Source of the DNA: UBA3537 sp965658025
Lineage (GTDB): Bacteria > Bacteroidota > Bacteroidia > Flavobacteriales > Flavobacteriaceae
DNA length: 63,920 nucleotides
Direction: 5' to 3'
Assembly: GCA_965658025.1 (NCBI GenBank)
Contig: CBFHQL010000009.1
Location: 1 to 63,920, forward strand
The position numbers were made by a program, and so were the translations under genes. A model generated the notes under the pieces. That model searched no databases. It was not told the DNA's origin and saw nothing but the letters and a program-made list of their open reading frames with translations. This document shows, in pieces, positions 24,185 through 32,600 of this stretch. The first letter of the stretch is position 1. The number at the start of each line of letters is the position of its first letter.

Positions 24185-26190
24185 GACAGTTCTAGTATTA
24201 CAGTGGCTTTTGGTGTCACTTTTTCACCTTTTTTAATCGATTGTTTGCGTACTTTTCCTCGCCCAACGAGTTTGACGTTAAGACCCATATTTTCTAAAAT
24301 TGTAATCGCGTCCATCGCTGGTAAGCCCTTTAGGTTTGGCATAATGGTTTTGTACTTTTCGGCAGTGGTATAATACCTCTGATACTGCTGCTCTACGGAT
24401 ACTGATTGTTGATTAATTTGGTCGATGACATCAACAACTGGTGCGCTTGTATATATTTTTTGCGCTATTTTTTTAAATACTGGCCCTGAAACATCAGCAC
24501 CATAGTACCCTACACTTTTGTCGGGCTCATGGATGACTACAATACAAGAATACTGAGGGTTTTCTGCGGGGAAATAACCAGAAAAAGTAGATATGTAATT
24601 CAATTGATCTTTATTTCTATAATCTTTCTGACATGTCCCTGTTTTACCAGCCATCGAAAATGTTTCGGCATACAATCCATGTCCTGTTCCATGATCTTTT
24701 TCAACAACATTTTGAAGAAGTTTTTGAAGTTTCTGTACTGTTTCTTTAGAACATATTTGAGGGTTGATAACCTCTGTTTCAAAGACTTCTATAGTATTGT
24801 CTATAGATTTGATTTCTTCAATAAAGCGTGGTTTTACCATTGTCCCATTATTGGCAATTGCATTATAGAACGTCAATGTTTGTAGCGGTGTAAAAGACAC
24901 GCCATAGCCATAGGCCATCCACTGAAGAGCAATGCCACTCCAACGGTTATTTTCGATTCTTGGATCAGGGATAATGGCCTTCCCTTCGCCTAGAATAGGG
25001 AGGTCTAACGAATCTCTGAGATTCATTTTGTATAGACCGTCTACAAATTGTGATGGGTTGTTTTTGTAGGCATTATCAATAGCACCAACAATTCCTGTAT
25101 TGGAAGAAACCTCAAAGGCCTCAGCTACAGAAATTTTTCCGTACCCCCCCTTCTTTGAGTCTCTTACTTTTTTACCGTAAAAAGAAAGTATCCCTTTTTT
25201 TGTGTCGACAATAGTAGTCGTGTCAATTTTTTGATCTTCCAACGCTACTGCCAACGCCATTAATTTGAATGTTGATCCTGGTTCATGCGACTCACCAATG
25301 GCATAATTCAACCGTTCGTAATAGTTTCCAACGGCATTTCGTCCAAGATTTGAAATTGCTCTTACAGCACCTGTTTTGGTTTCCATGACCACTACGGATC
25401 CATGATCGGCTTTGTACTTTTCCAATTGCTCCAAAAGGGCATGATGAGCAATGTCTTGAATATTGACATCTATTGTTGTGTATACATCAAAACCGTCTTG
25501 TGGTTCAGTTTGATTAAAATCATCTATTGGTTTCCACTGCCCTTTTCCAATACTCTGTTTCATACGCTTTCCGTCCACACCACGAAGGTATTGCTCACCA
25601 AAAGCTCCATCGATACCAACACGCGTTACATACCCATCCTCATCTGTACGCTCATAGCCGATTGAACGTTGAGCAATGGCACCCAATGGATAATCTCTTT
25701 TAGTGGTTTGCTCCACAATCAATCCTCCTTTAAATGCTCCTAGATTCAATAATGGAAAAGCTCTGAAACGTAAATAGTCTGAATAATCAATTTGACGCGC
25801 CAATAAAAAGTATCTGTTTTTATTTTGACGTGCTTCGCGAATGCGTTTTTGCAACGTAGTAGACGAAACACCGTTAAAAGATGCTATCGAATCACAAAGG
25901 GCCTGAATATTGGCCTGAAAATTTCGTTCTGAAGAGGTGACCAAGTCAATTCTAATGTCGTATTTTGGTACTGAAGTTGCTAATAAACTTCCGTCTACAG
26001 AATAAACATTACCTCGATTGGCCGGAATCACTACATCTTTGATACTGCGCTTTTCGGCAAGAGCTCTGTAAGATTCTCCTTGAACAAATTGAATTTTGGT
26101 TAATTTAAACACAACCAACAATGCGAAAATGAACATACACCCCGAAACGAAGTAAAGTTTGTTTAGTATGTTGGTTTCTTTTTCAGACAT
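24181..26190 (-). CDS. ftsI: Penicillin-binding protein FtsI (class B PBP with PASTA domain)
   Basis: The septal DD-transpeptidase, partner of FtsW. It has 669 residues: short N-terminus, one membrane helix (LYFVSGCMFIFALLVVFKL, 12-30), PBP dimerisation domain, and transpeptidase domain with Ser306 in STFK (306-309), SSN (362-364) and KTGT (516-519). A PASTA domain follows from about 608 to the end (IMPNLKGLPAMDAITILENMG), a feature more usual in Gram-positive SpoVD-type proteins but also found in Bacteroidota FtsI. Located between ftsL and murE. Confidence 0.97.
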   Translation of the reverse strand: MSEKETNILNKLYFVSGCMFIFALLVVFKLTKIQFVQGESYRALAEKRSIKDVVIPANRGNVYSVDGSLLATSVPKYDIRIDLVTSSERNFQANIQALCDSIASFNGVSSTTLQKRIREARQNKNRYFLLARQIDYSDYLRFRAFPLLNLGAFKGGLIVEQTTKRDYPLGAIAQRSIGYERTDEDGYVTRVGIDGAFGEQYLRGVDGKRMKQSIGKGQWKPIDDFNQTEPQDGFDVYTTIDVNIQDIAHHALLEQLEKYKADHGSVVVMETKTGAVRAISNLGRNAVGNYYERLNYAIGESHEPGSTFKLMALAVALEDQKIDTTTIVDTKKGILSFYGKKVRDSKKGGYGKISVAEAFEVSSNTGIVGAIDNAYKNNPSQFVDGLYKMNLRDSLDLPILGEGKAIIPDPRIENNRWSGIALQWMAYGYGVSFTPLQTLTFYNAIANNGTMVKPRFIEEIKSIDNTIEVFETEVINPQICSKETVQKLQKLLQNVVEKDHGTGHGLYAETFSMAGKTGTCQKDYRNKDQLNYISTFSGYFPAENPQYSCIVVIHEPDKSVGYYGADVSGPVFKKIAQKIYTSAPVVDVIDQINQQSVSVEQQYQRYYTTAEKYKTIMPNLKGLPAMDAITILENMGLNVKLVGRGKVRKQSIKKGEKVTPKATVILELS

Positions 26191-26194
26191 TTTA

Positions 26195-26515
26195 TCAATT
26201 TGTATTTGAGGAAATTAGAATTTTAACAGGAGGTGTTTTGGAGGGTAAAATCCCTTTTTCCTTAAGGCGACTTCGTACTACCGACTCTAACCTAAGTTCC
26301 ATTAAATCAGATCTATTTTTGACGTACAACGAGCGTAACGCTTTGACGTCTTCATTCAATTTTGCGATGTGGTGAACTTTTCGGTCTGCACTGTGCGAAC
26401 TGGCAATCATCATAATAGCTAAAGCAGAAAAAAACAGAATCAAACGCCACTTTTTATAGGCACCATCACTGATTAAAAAAGTACCTTTCAAAATGTCGTA
26501 TACTATATTTTTCAT
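26195..26515 (-). CDS. FtsL-like cell division protein
   Basis: A 106-residue bitopic protein: short cytoplasmic part, one membrane helix (WRLILFFSALAIMMIASSHS, about 23-42), then a periplasmic coiled-coil-prone segment (HHIAKLNEDVKALRSLYVKN) and a short tail. Sequence similarity to proteobacterial FtsL is slight, but size, topology and place between rsmH and ftsI identify it as the positional FtsL equivalent. Probably joins FtsQ in the divisome. Confidence 0.82.
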   Translation of the reverse strand: MKNIVYDILKGTFLISDGAYKKWRLILFFSALAIMMIASSHSADRKVHHIAKLNEDVKALRSLYVKNRSDLMELRLESVVRSRLKEKGILPSKTPPVKILISSNTN

Positions 26516-26523
26516 TCTTTATT

Positions 26524-27420
26524 TTATAATTTTTGTGCTATTCTTAGCTTTGCACTTCTTGCTCTGTTGTTGATTTTAATTTCTTCTTTAGTTGGGACAA
26601 TCAATTTTCCAATCTTTTTAAAAGGGACTGTATAATTCCCAAACATATCGCGCTCAGGTTCTCCCTCAAACATGCCATTTCTAATAAATCGCTTTACCAA
26701 ACGATCTTCTAATGAATGGTAAGAAATGACGCTCAATCTTCCGTCTGTTTTGAGTACCTCTTTACTGCTCATTAAGAAAGATTTCAAAACTTCAAGCTCA
26801 TTGTTTACTTCGATACGAATAGCTTGATAGATTTGAGCAAGAATTTTATTTTGTTTACCTCTTGGTAAATATCTATTCAACACGTTTTTAAGCTCAAAAG
26901 TGGTCTGGATTGGTTGGTCTGTTCGAGCAGTAACAATTGTTCTGGCTAGCGCTGGTGCGGTTCTTAATTCTCCATACTCCCAAAACAATCGCTTCAAATC
27001 TTCTTCTGGATAAGAATTTATAATAGTCTTTGCAGAGACTTCTTCATCTTGATTCATGCGCATATCTAATGGCGCATCAAATCGAATTGAAAACCCTCTT
27101 TCGGGCGCATCGAACTGATACGAAGACACGCCAAAATCGGCCAAAATTCCATCAACAGCTTTGATTCCATGAAAACGCAAAAACCGCTTCATAAAGCTAA
27201 AATTCTCATTAATGAGTGTAAATCGATGATCATCAACAGTATTTGAAAGAGCGTCTTTGTCCTGATCAAAAGCGAAAAGCTTTCCTTCTGGTCCAAGGTG
27301 TTGTAAGATTTTTCGACTATGACCTCCTCCGCCAAAAGTCACATCTACATACACCCCATTTTTTTTTATAGCTAAACCACTTACCGATTCTTCGAGCAAA
27401 ACTGGGTTATGATATTCCAT
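26524..27420 (-). CDS. rsmH: 16S rRNA (cytosine-1402-N4)-methyltransferase
   Basis: SAM-dependent methyltransferase of 16S rRNA C1402 (formerly MraW). From ATG 27420 it starts MEYHNPVLLEESVSGL and has 298 residues; the frame allows two further Met upstream, to 27429, but MEYHNPVLL is the family start. Motifs: VDVTFGGGGHSRKIL (SAM loop), AFDQDKDAL, GILADFGVSSYQFD and SVISYHSLEDRLVKRF. It overlaps the mraZ end by 14 bases, the usual coupling. Confidence 0.96.
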   Translation of the reverse strand: MEYHNPVLLEESVSGLAIKKNGVYVDVTFGGGGHSRKILQHLGPEGKLFAFDQDKDALSNTVDDHRFTLINENFSFMKRFLRFHGIKAVDGILADFGVSSYQFDAPERGFSIRFDAPLDMRMNQDEEVSAKTIINSYPEEDLKRLFWEYGELRTAPALARTIVTARTDQPIQTTFELKNVLNRYLPRGKQNKILAQIYQAIRIEVNNELEVLKSFLMSSKEVLKTDGRLSVISYHSLEDRLVKRFIRNGMFEGEPERDMFGNYTVPFKKIGKLIVPTKEEIKINNRARSAKLRIAQKL

Positions 27421-27874
27421 CGGCATCATCTTGTCCCATTACCTCTTCTGCTAACTCTGCAAAATCATTTGCCGCATCGTCTATGGCTTTTTCATACAAA
27501 TCTTTATCCCAAATCTCAATGATATTGACTGCCGAAGAAACCACAACCTCTTTGGTTATTTTGGCAAATCCTACCAAATCTTTTGGTATAAGAAGACGCC
27601 CAGAAGCATCCAATTCTATGGGTTTTACTCCTGCTGTAAATCTTCTAATGAAATCGTTATTTTTCTTTTTGAAGCGGTTGAGCTTATTTACTTTTTGCAT
27701 CAACCCTTCCCACTCTTGCATTGGATACAATTCCAAGCAAGACTGAAAGACCGCACGCTTCAAAACAAATCCACTCCCCATAGAAGATGCCAACTGTTTT
27801 TTCAGAGCAATAGGAAGCATCAGACGGCCTTTGGCGTCTGCTTTGCATTCATATGTCCCTATGAGAGTGTTCAT
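27407..27874 (-). CDS. mraZ: Transcriptional regulator MraZ
   Basis: A 155-residue protein with two tandem AbrB/SpoVT-like DNA-binding folds: GTYECKADAKGRLMLP (residues 6-21) and VKPIELDASGRLLIPKDL (about 88-105). MraZ forms a ring and represses its own dcw cluster by binding short direct repeats upstream. Such repeats are present here at 27922-27950, over the mraZ promoter. First gene of the dcw cluster. Confidence 0.95.
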   Translation of the reverse strand: MNTLIGTYECKADAKGRLMLPIALKKQLASSMGSGFVLKRAVFQSCLELYPMQEWEGLMQKVNKLNRFKKKNNDFIRRFTAGVKPIELDASGRLLIPKDLVGFAKITKEVVVSSAVNIIEIWDKDLYEKAIDDAANDFAELAEEVMGQDDADGIS

Positions 27875-27905
27875 TTGTTTTGCTGACTAGTTGTTTAGTG
27901 TAATT

Positions 27906-27913
27906 CAAAATTA
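27906..27913 (-). promoter_or_regulatory. -7 element TAATTTTG of the mraZ/dcw promoter
   Basis: Exact TAnnTTTG match on the minus strand, 31 bases before the mraZ ATG, giving a 5' leader of about 25 bases. The -33 region falls inside the direct repeats at 27922-27950, so a bound regulator would block the polymerase. Confidence 0.55.
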
Positions 27914-27921
27914 TAAAATAA

Positions 27922-27950
27922 TTACCACATTTTACCACATTTTACCACTT
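27922..27950 (-). promoter_or_regulatory. Probable MraZ operator: three 10-bp direct repeats
   Basis: On the minus strand GTGGTAAAAT, GTGGTAAAAT and GTGGTAATTA follow each other without spacers, exactly one helical turn apart (GTGGTA cores at 27943-27948, 27933-27938 and 27923-27928). Known MraZ sites in other phyla are three or four short GTG(G)-containing repeats with 10-bp period upstream of mraZ. The repeats overlap the -33 region of the mraZ promoter, consistent with autorepression. Confidence 0.7.
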
Positions 27951-28175
27951 TGTTAATAAATTTCTACTAAACGCAAAATAATCCGACAAAATACACATCT
28001 TTTTTCATGTAACTTACTGATTATTAATTATTTAAATTAAATTCCATAAAATTAACATTTGACTGTTAATAAGGGGGTTTTTGGTCATTTTTAGCTTTTA
28101 ATCAAGAAAATACAGGTCAATTTTAGCATTACATTAAGAATAAAACTTTGAGGTTCTATATTGAATAAAATTGCT
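27951..28175. other. AT-rich intergenic stretch between mraZ operator and hydrolase promoter
   Basis: Together with the promoters this is a 337-base gap between divergent genes. The 225 bases here are very AT-rich with short A and T tracts. I see no open frame, strong hairpin or further direct repeat. It may give curvature or hold distal regulatory sites, but nothing specific is visible. Confidence 0.5.
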
Positions 28176-28183
28176 TAGCTTTG
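28176..28183 (+). promoter_or_regulatory. -7 element TAGCTTTG of the hydrolase-engB unit
   Basis: Exact TAnnTTTG match, 28 bases before the ATG at 28212. A near-consensus TTC sits at the -33 position (28154-28156, spacer 19). Same -7 sequence as upstream of the DUF4271 gene. Confidence 0.55.
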
Positions 28184-28211
28184 CCCTTGACACCAATTTA
28201 TCGGACACCAT

Positions 28212-28976
28212 ATGAAGTACGCGTTAAAGAAGGAGGGAAAATTTAGTTATACTGAAATTGGAGAAGGACGCCCCATCATCATATTACATGGATTAATGGG
28301 GGGGCTCAGCAACTTTGATGGCCCGATTGATTACTTCAGTAAAAACGGCTACAAGTTAGTTTTACCAAAACTACCAGTGTACGATCTTGCTTTGATAAAA
28401 ACAAATGTTAAAAATTTCGCTTTACACCTTAAAGACTTTATCGAGTTTAAAGGTTATGAAGACGTTATTCTTCTTGGAAATTCTTTAGGTGGCCATATCG
28501 GACTGTATTATACAAATCTTTATCCCAGCAAAGTTGCTGGACTTGTGATTACGGGTAGTTCTGGGCTTTACGAAAGTGCAATGGGTGGCGGATATACAAA
28601 AAGGAGTGATTACAACGTTATCAAAGCCAAGGCAGAAGAGGTCTTTTATGATCCTGCAGTAGCAACAAAAGAAATTGTTGATGATGTTTATGAAACGGTA
28701 AACGATAGAAATAAACTTGTCAAAACACTTGCCATAGCCAAGAGTGCTATCCGACACAACATGGCAAAAGATTTACCAAAAATGACTACACCTACCTGTA
28801 TCATTTGGGGTAAAAACGATATTGTAACGCCTCCAAATGTTGCTGATGAATTCCACGAACTTCTTCCGGACTCTAACCTGTATTGGATTGATAAATGTGG
28901 GCACGCAGCCATGATGGAGCACCCCGATAAATTCAATGAAATCCTCTTAGAATGGCTCAAGATGAGGGGGTTATAA
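28212..28976 (+). CDS. Alpha/beta hydrolase
   Basis: A 254-residue cytoplasmic hydrolase. Oxyanion-loop motif PIIILHGLMGG (about 24-34), nucleophile elbow LLGNSLGGHIGL with Ser near 92, acid KNDIVTPP (about 213-220) and catalytic His in KCGHAAMMEHP (about 238-248). These give a complete Ser-Asp-His triad. Substrate unknown. It starts an apparent plus-strand unit with engB (10-base gap), divergent from mraZ, a placement I recall in other Flavobacteriaceae. Confidence 0.92.
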   Translation: MKYALKKEGKFSYTEIGEGRPIIILHGLMGGLSNFDGPIDYFSKNGYKLVLPKLPVYDLALIKTNVKNFALHLKDFIEFKGYEDVILLGNSLGGHIGLYYTNLYPSKVAGLVITGSSGLYESAMGGGYTKRSDYNVIKAKAEEVFYDPAVATKEIVDDVYETVNDRNKLVKTLAIAKSAIRHNMAKDLPKMTTPTCIIWGKNDIVTPPNVADEFHELLPDSNLYWIDKCGHAAMMEHPDKFNEILLEWLKMRGL

Positions 28977-28986
28977 GATTTTTGAC

Positions 28987-29592
28987 ATGCACATCAAAAC
29001 CGCAACATTTGTCGTCAGCAATCAAGAGGTTTCCAAATGCCCAAAAAACAACCTTCCTGAGTATGCTTTTATTGGGCGAAGTAACGTTGGAAAATCTTCT
29101 CTAATCAATATGTTGACCAACCAAAAAAAGTTGGCCAAAACATCTGGTAGACCAGGAAAAACACAATTAATAAATCATTTTCTTATAAATGAATACTGGT
29201 ATTTGGTAGACTTACCTGGATACGGCTATGCTCGAGTGTCTAAATCGAGTAAAAAAACGTTTCAAAAATTCATTACCGCATACTTTAGAGAAAGAAAGCA
29301 ACTGGTTTCTGCATTTGTACTTGTCGATATTCGACATGAACCACAACAAATTGATTTAAATTTCATGCAATGGTTAGGTGAACATGGAATTCCATTCAGT
29401 ATTATTTTCACCAAAGCAGACAAGCTTAAACCCAAAGCAATTGAACGAAATGTAGCACATTACCAAAGTGTTCTTACACAAAATTGGGAAGAATTGCCCA
29501 ACCACTTTGTTACTTCATCATCAAATTTTACTGGAAAAGATGAACTACTCAATTATATCGATTCAATAAATTCGTCACTAAAAGACATTTAG
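28987..29592 (+). CDS. engB: Ribosome biogenesis GTPase EngB/YsxC (YihA)
   Basis: A 201-residue single-domain TrmE-Era-EngA-type GTPase needed for assembly of the large ribosomal subunit. G1 is GRSNVGKSSLIN (about 31-42), G2 region KTSGRPGKTQ, G3 DLPGYGYARV, G4 TKADKLKP and G5 TSSSNFTGK. Length matches the family. Ten bases after the hydrolase gene, so probably co-transcribed. Confidence 0.96.
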   Translation: MHIKTATFVVSNQEVSKCPKNNLPEYAFIGRSNVGKSSLINMLTNQKKLAKTSGRPGKTQLINHFLINEYWYLVDLPGYGYARVSKSSKKTFQKFITAYFRERKQLVSAFVLVDIRHEPQQIDLNFMQWLGEHGIPFSIIFTKADKLKPKAIERNVAHYQSVLTQNWEELPNHFVTSSSNFTGKDELLNYIDSINSSLKDI

Positions 29593-29661
29593 CCACAATT
29601 TGATTAAAATATAATATTTACTGGCTGGATTTTTTTACTTTAGCAATTAAGATTATACCGC

Positions 29662-30399
29662 ATGAATTACCTTCATAATATTGGTTCTTACTTTATAATG
29701 ATTGCTGAAATGTTTCGAAAACCCACGAAACGTTCGGTCATGAAAAATCTGATCCTAAAAGACATCGAAGATTTGGTTATTGGGTCTCTTGGGATAGTTG
29801 CTTTCATTTCTTTTTTTGTGGGTGGTGTAATCACGATTCAAACGGCACTTAACATCACAAGTCCATTGATTCCAAAATACTTGGTTGGGTTTGCGACGAG
29901 ACAATCTGTTATTCTTGAATTTGCGCCTACCTTTATTTCTGTTATTATGGCAGGAAAGGTGGGGTCATTTATCACCTCAAGTATTGGAACCATGAGGGTG
30001 ACAGAACAAATTGATGCCTTGGAAGTCATGGGTGTTAACTCTATTAACTACCTCGTTTTTCCAAAAGTGATTGCCATGTTGCTCTATCCGTTTGTGATTT
30101 CTATTGCTATGTTTTTGGGGATTATTGGTGGAATGGCAGCGTGTGTGTACGGCGGTTTTTCAACTTTGGAGGACTACATTACAGGCGTGCAGTTAGATTT
30201 TATTCCCTTTCATATGGCTTATGCTTTTATTAAAACTCTGGTTTTTGCGTTTATTTTGGCCACCATACCTTCCTTTCACGGATACTATATGAAAGGTGGT
30301 GCGTTGGAAGTTGGTAAGGCCAGTACGGTCGCTTTTGTTTGGACCAGTGTGGTTATTATTCTACTAAATTATATCTTAACACAAATGTTGCTTAGCTGA
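29662..30399 (+). CDS. MlaE-type ABC transporter permease
   Basis: A 245-residue permease of the MlaE/YrbE family, which moves phospholipids between inner and outer membranes. It shows the conserved EFAPTFISVIMAGKVGSFITSSIGTMRVTEQIDALEVMG block (given here in parts: EFAPTFISVIMAGKVGS at about 90-106, EQIDALEVMG at about 118-127) and about five membrane segments. The stop overlaps the ATP-binding gene by one base. The usual third partner, a MlaD/MCE substrate-binding protein, is not next to this pair. Confidence 0.92.
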   Translation: MNYLHNIGSYFIMIAEMFRKPTKRSVMKNLILKDIEDLVIGSLGIVAFISFFVGGVITIQTALNITSPLIPKYLVGFATRQSVILEFAPTFISVIMAGKVGSFITSSIGTMRVTEQIDALEVMGVNSINYLVFPKVIAMLLYPFVISIAMFLGIIGGMAACVYGGFSTLEDYITGVQLDFIPFHMAYAFIKTLVFAFILATIPSFHGYYMKGGALEVGKASTVAFVWTSVVIILLNYILTQMLLS

Positions 30400-31160
30400 T
30401 GATAAATGTTACAAACCTTCATAAATCATTTGGTGATGTAGAGGTACTCAAAGGAATTTCTACCACTTTTGAACAAGGAAAAACCAACCTTATCATTGGG
30501 CAAAGTGGATCGGGGAAAACAGTATTTCTCAAATGTTTACTTGGCCTTTTTGATTATACAGAGGGAAGCATCGTTTATGACCAACAAAAGTTCACAGATC
30601 TTTCCGAAAGTGAAAAAAGGAATTTACGCTCAAAAATTGGCATGGTATTTCAAGGAAGCGCACTATTTGATTCGATGACTATTGAAGAAAATGTGATGTT
30701 TCCGCTCAGAATGTTTACCAATCAAAGTGTGAGTGAAATGCGAGACCGGGCCAACATCGTACTCAAACGCGTAAATCTTGAAAATGCGCAACAAAAAATG
30801 CCAAGTGAAGCATCTGGCGGTATGCAAAAACGAGTGGCTATTGCACGAGCTATAGTAAATAATCCTAAATATTTATTTTGTGACGAACCTAATTCTGGTC
30901 TCGATCCAAAAACTGCTATTGTGATTGACAACCTTATTCAGGAAATCACAAAAGAATATAACATGGTAACTGTAATCAATTCGCACGACATGAATTCAGT
31001 GATGGAAATAGGCGAAAAAATTGTGTTCCTCAAAGATGGAGAAAAAGCTTGGGAAGGGTCAAAAGACACCATATTTAGAACTGATAATGAAGCCGTATCA
31101 AATTTTGTGTACTCCTCAAATTTGTTTAAAAAGGTACGCGAAATGTACTTAAAATCTTAA
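30399..31160 (+). CDS. MlaF-type ABC transporter ATP-binding protein
   Basis: A 253-residue ATPase partner of the upstream MlaE-type permease. Walker A IIGQSGSGKTVFLKC (about 32-46), Q-loop MVFQGSALFDSM, signature ASGGMQKRVAIARAI (about 138-152), Walker B YLFCDEPNSGLDP and the switch His in INSHDM. The SALFDSMT segment after the Q-loop is characteristic of the Mla group. Convergent with the DUF389 gene 4 bases away; no terminator is visible between them. Confidence 0.93.
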   Translation: MINVTNLHKSFGDVEVLKGISTTFEQGKTNLIIGQSGSGKTVFLKCLLGLFDYTEGSIVYDQQKFTDLSESEKRNLRSKIGMVFQGSALFDSMTIEENVMFPLRMFTNQSVSEMRDRANIVLKRVNLENAQQKMPSEASGGMQKRVAIARAIVNNPKYLFCDEPNSGLDPKTAIVIDNLIQEITKEYNMVTVINSHDMNSVMEIGEKIVFLKDGEKAWEGSKDTIFRTDNEAVSNFVYSSNLFKKVREMYLKS

Positions 31161-31164
31161 GGAA

Positions 31165-32598
31165 TTATTGGGTTAGAACCTCAACGTTTTCTTCTTGTAA
31201 TTCTTGCTCCAACCATACTTTTAGAGCACTACTTCTTTGAATCCTTAGACTGTCTGCCACAACAGAATTCCAGCGTACTTTGGCTACCAAAACGGTATCT
31301 ACCGTTCTAAAGTTTGAAGAACGTAACATTTGAGCAAAACTAAATGATTCTAATTCTGAAAATTGAATTTTTGCATCTTTCGCTAAATCAATGAAATCAA
31401 AATTATAAATGGATTCACTTTTGGACGTTACAGCGAGTTTCAAACTATCAATAGTAAAATTTAATTGTTCAATGCGTTGATCACGTTCATCGATTTTGTC
31501 CAAAGCAATATCATACAATTCTAAGATTTTATCGGTACTGCGGTTGCTATTCCCATTGATAATCAACTTAAAATCTTTTAGGTATTCATATCCATTGAGT
31601 TCATTGACTAAATCTGATTTTGTAGCATCATTTATCTCGCCATTAAAATTCAAGGTAATGGTTTTTGCTTTTGTGTCTAGGTTATCACGTTGAAGCCATA
31701 AACTTGTATTGCTATTGATTTCTTTTTCTAAATAAATTTTATAGTCTGATTTGTATTGAGACTCTTTTAGGACATCGTAAAACGTCCACCCTGCTGGTAA
31801 CATCATAGCTAGAGCAATTAATGCAGCGATACGTGCAATAGTCTTCCGCCGTTTAGAATTGGCATAATTGAGCATGGGAAATCTCAGAACTTTTAAAACT
31901 ATAAAAGTAGCCAAAGCAATAAAGATTGTATTGATGGCGAATAAATACATTGCACCAATAAAATAATCCCAATTACCTTGAGACAATCCATAACCGGCTG
32001 TACACAATGGTGGCATCAAAGCGGTGGCAATAGCTACTCCAAAAATTACAGTTGCAATGGTTCCTTTTTTGGTTCGTGCAATAATTAAAGCCAACCCTCC
32101 AAAAAATGCAATCAATACGTCTCTAATGTCTGGTTTTACTCTTCCAAGAAGTTCAGAATTGTCCTCATATAAAGGAAGGAAATAGAAACACAAAAATGCT
32201 GTTAACAAACTTAAAACCACCATGGTAAGTAAGTTAATCATAGACTTTCGTAGCGTATCAATATCATTGATTGCAATAGAAAGTCCAACACCAAGAATCG
32301 GTCCCATAAGTGGTGAGATAAGCATCGCACCAATAACCACTGCGGTAGAATCTGCATTTAAACCAACAGAGGCAACAAAAATAGAACAAATCAGAATCCA
32401 AGCTGTTCCTCCTTTGAAAGAAATGTCGTCTTTAATTGCAGAAACCGTCGCTTCTCGATCGGTGTCTTCTCTGAAATCAAGCAGATCTACCAAAAATGTT
32501 TTGATGGATAAAAACAACCCTTTGGCATCGGCTTTTACCGCTGATTTTGAGTCGTTTATATCCTCATTAGTGGGCTGTTGATCGGAATTGTGAATCAT
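31165..32598 (-). CDS. DUF389 / TIGR00341-type membrane protein
   Basis: A 477-residue membrane protein. The central block contains GLNADSTAVVIGAMLISPLMGPILGVG (shown in parts: ADSTAVVIGAMLISPLMGP at about 82-100) and TATALMPPLCTAGYGLS-like text (IATALMPPLCTAGYGLSQG), the DUF389 signatures, with six or so membrane segments (about 65-290). A long soluble C-terminal half (about 290-477) looks alpha/beta and is probably extracytoplasmic. Function unknown; a transport role is only suggested. It lies 2 bases after manC at the end of the argS-led unit. Confidence 0.88.
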   Translation of the reverse strand: MIHNSDQQPTNEDINDSKSAVKADAKGLFLSIKTFLVDLLDFREDTDREATVSAIKDDISFKGGTAWILICSIFVASVGLNADSTAVVIGAMLISPLMGPILGVGLSIAINDIDTLRKSMINLLTMVVLSLLTAFLCFYFLPLYEDNSELLGRVKPDIRDVLIAFFGGLALIIARTKKGTIATVIFGVAIATALMPPLCTAGYGLSQGNWDYFIGAMYLFAINTIFIALATFIVLKVLRFPMLNYANSKRRKTIARIAALIALAMMLPAGWTFYDVLKESQYKSDYKIYLEKEINSNTSLWLQRDNLDTKAKTITLNFNGEINDATKSDLVNELNGYEYLKDFKLIINGNSNRSTDKILELYDIALDKIDERDQRIEQLNFTIDSLKLAVTSKSESIYNFDFIDLAKDAKIQFSELESFSFAQMLRSSNFRTVDTVLVAKVRWNSVVADSLRIQRSSALKVWLEQELQEENVEVLTQ

Positions 32599-32600
32599 TT

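Noticed and set aside
12567..27874. Missing murF and ddl as a sign of cluster damage
   Set aside because: The cluster is otherwise intact and tightly packed; these genes lie elsewhere in many Bacteroidota genomes.
27922..27950. Short tandem repeats that could suggest a CRISPR or minisatellite
   Set aside because: Only three 10-bp units without spacers, at the exact place and period of an MraZ operator.
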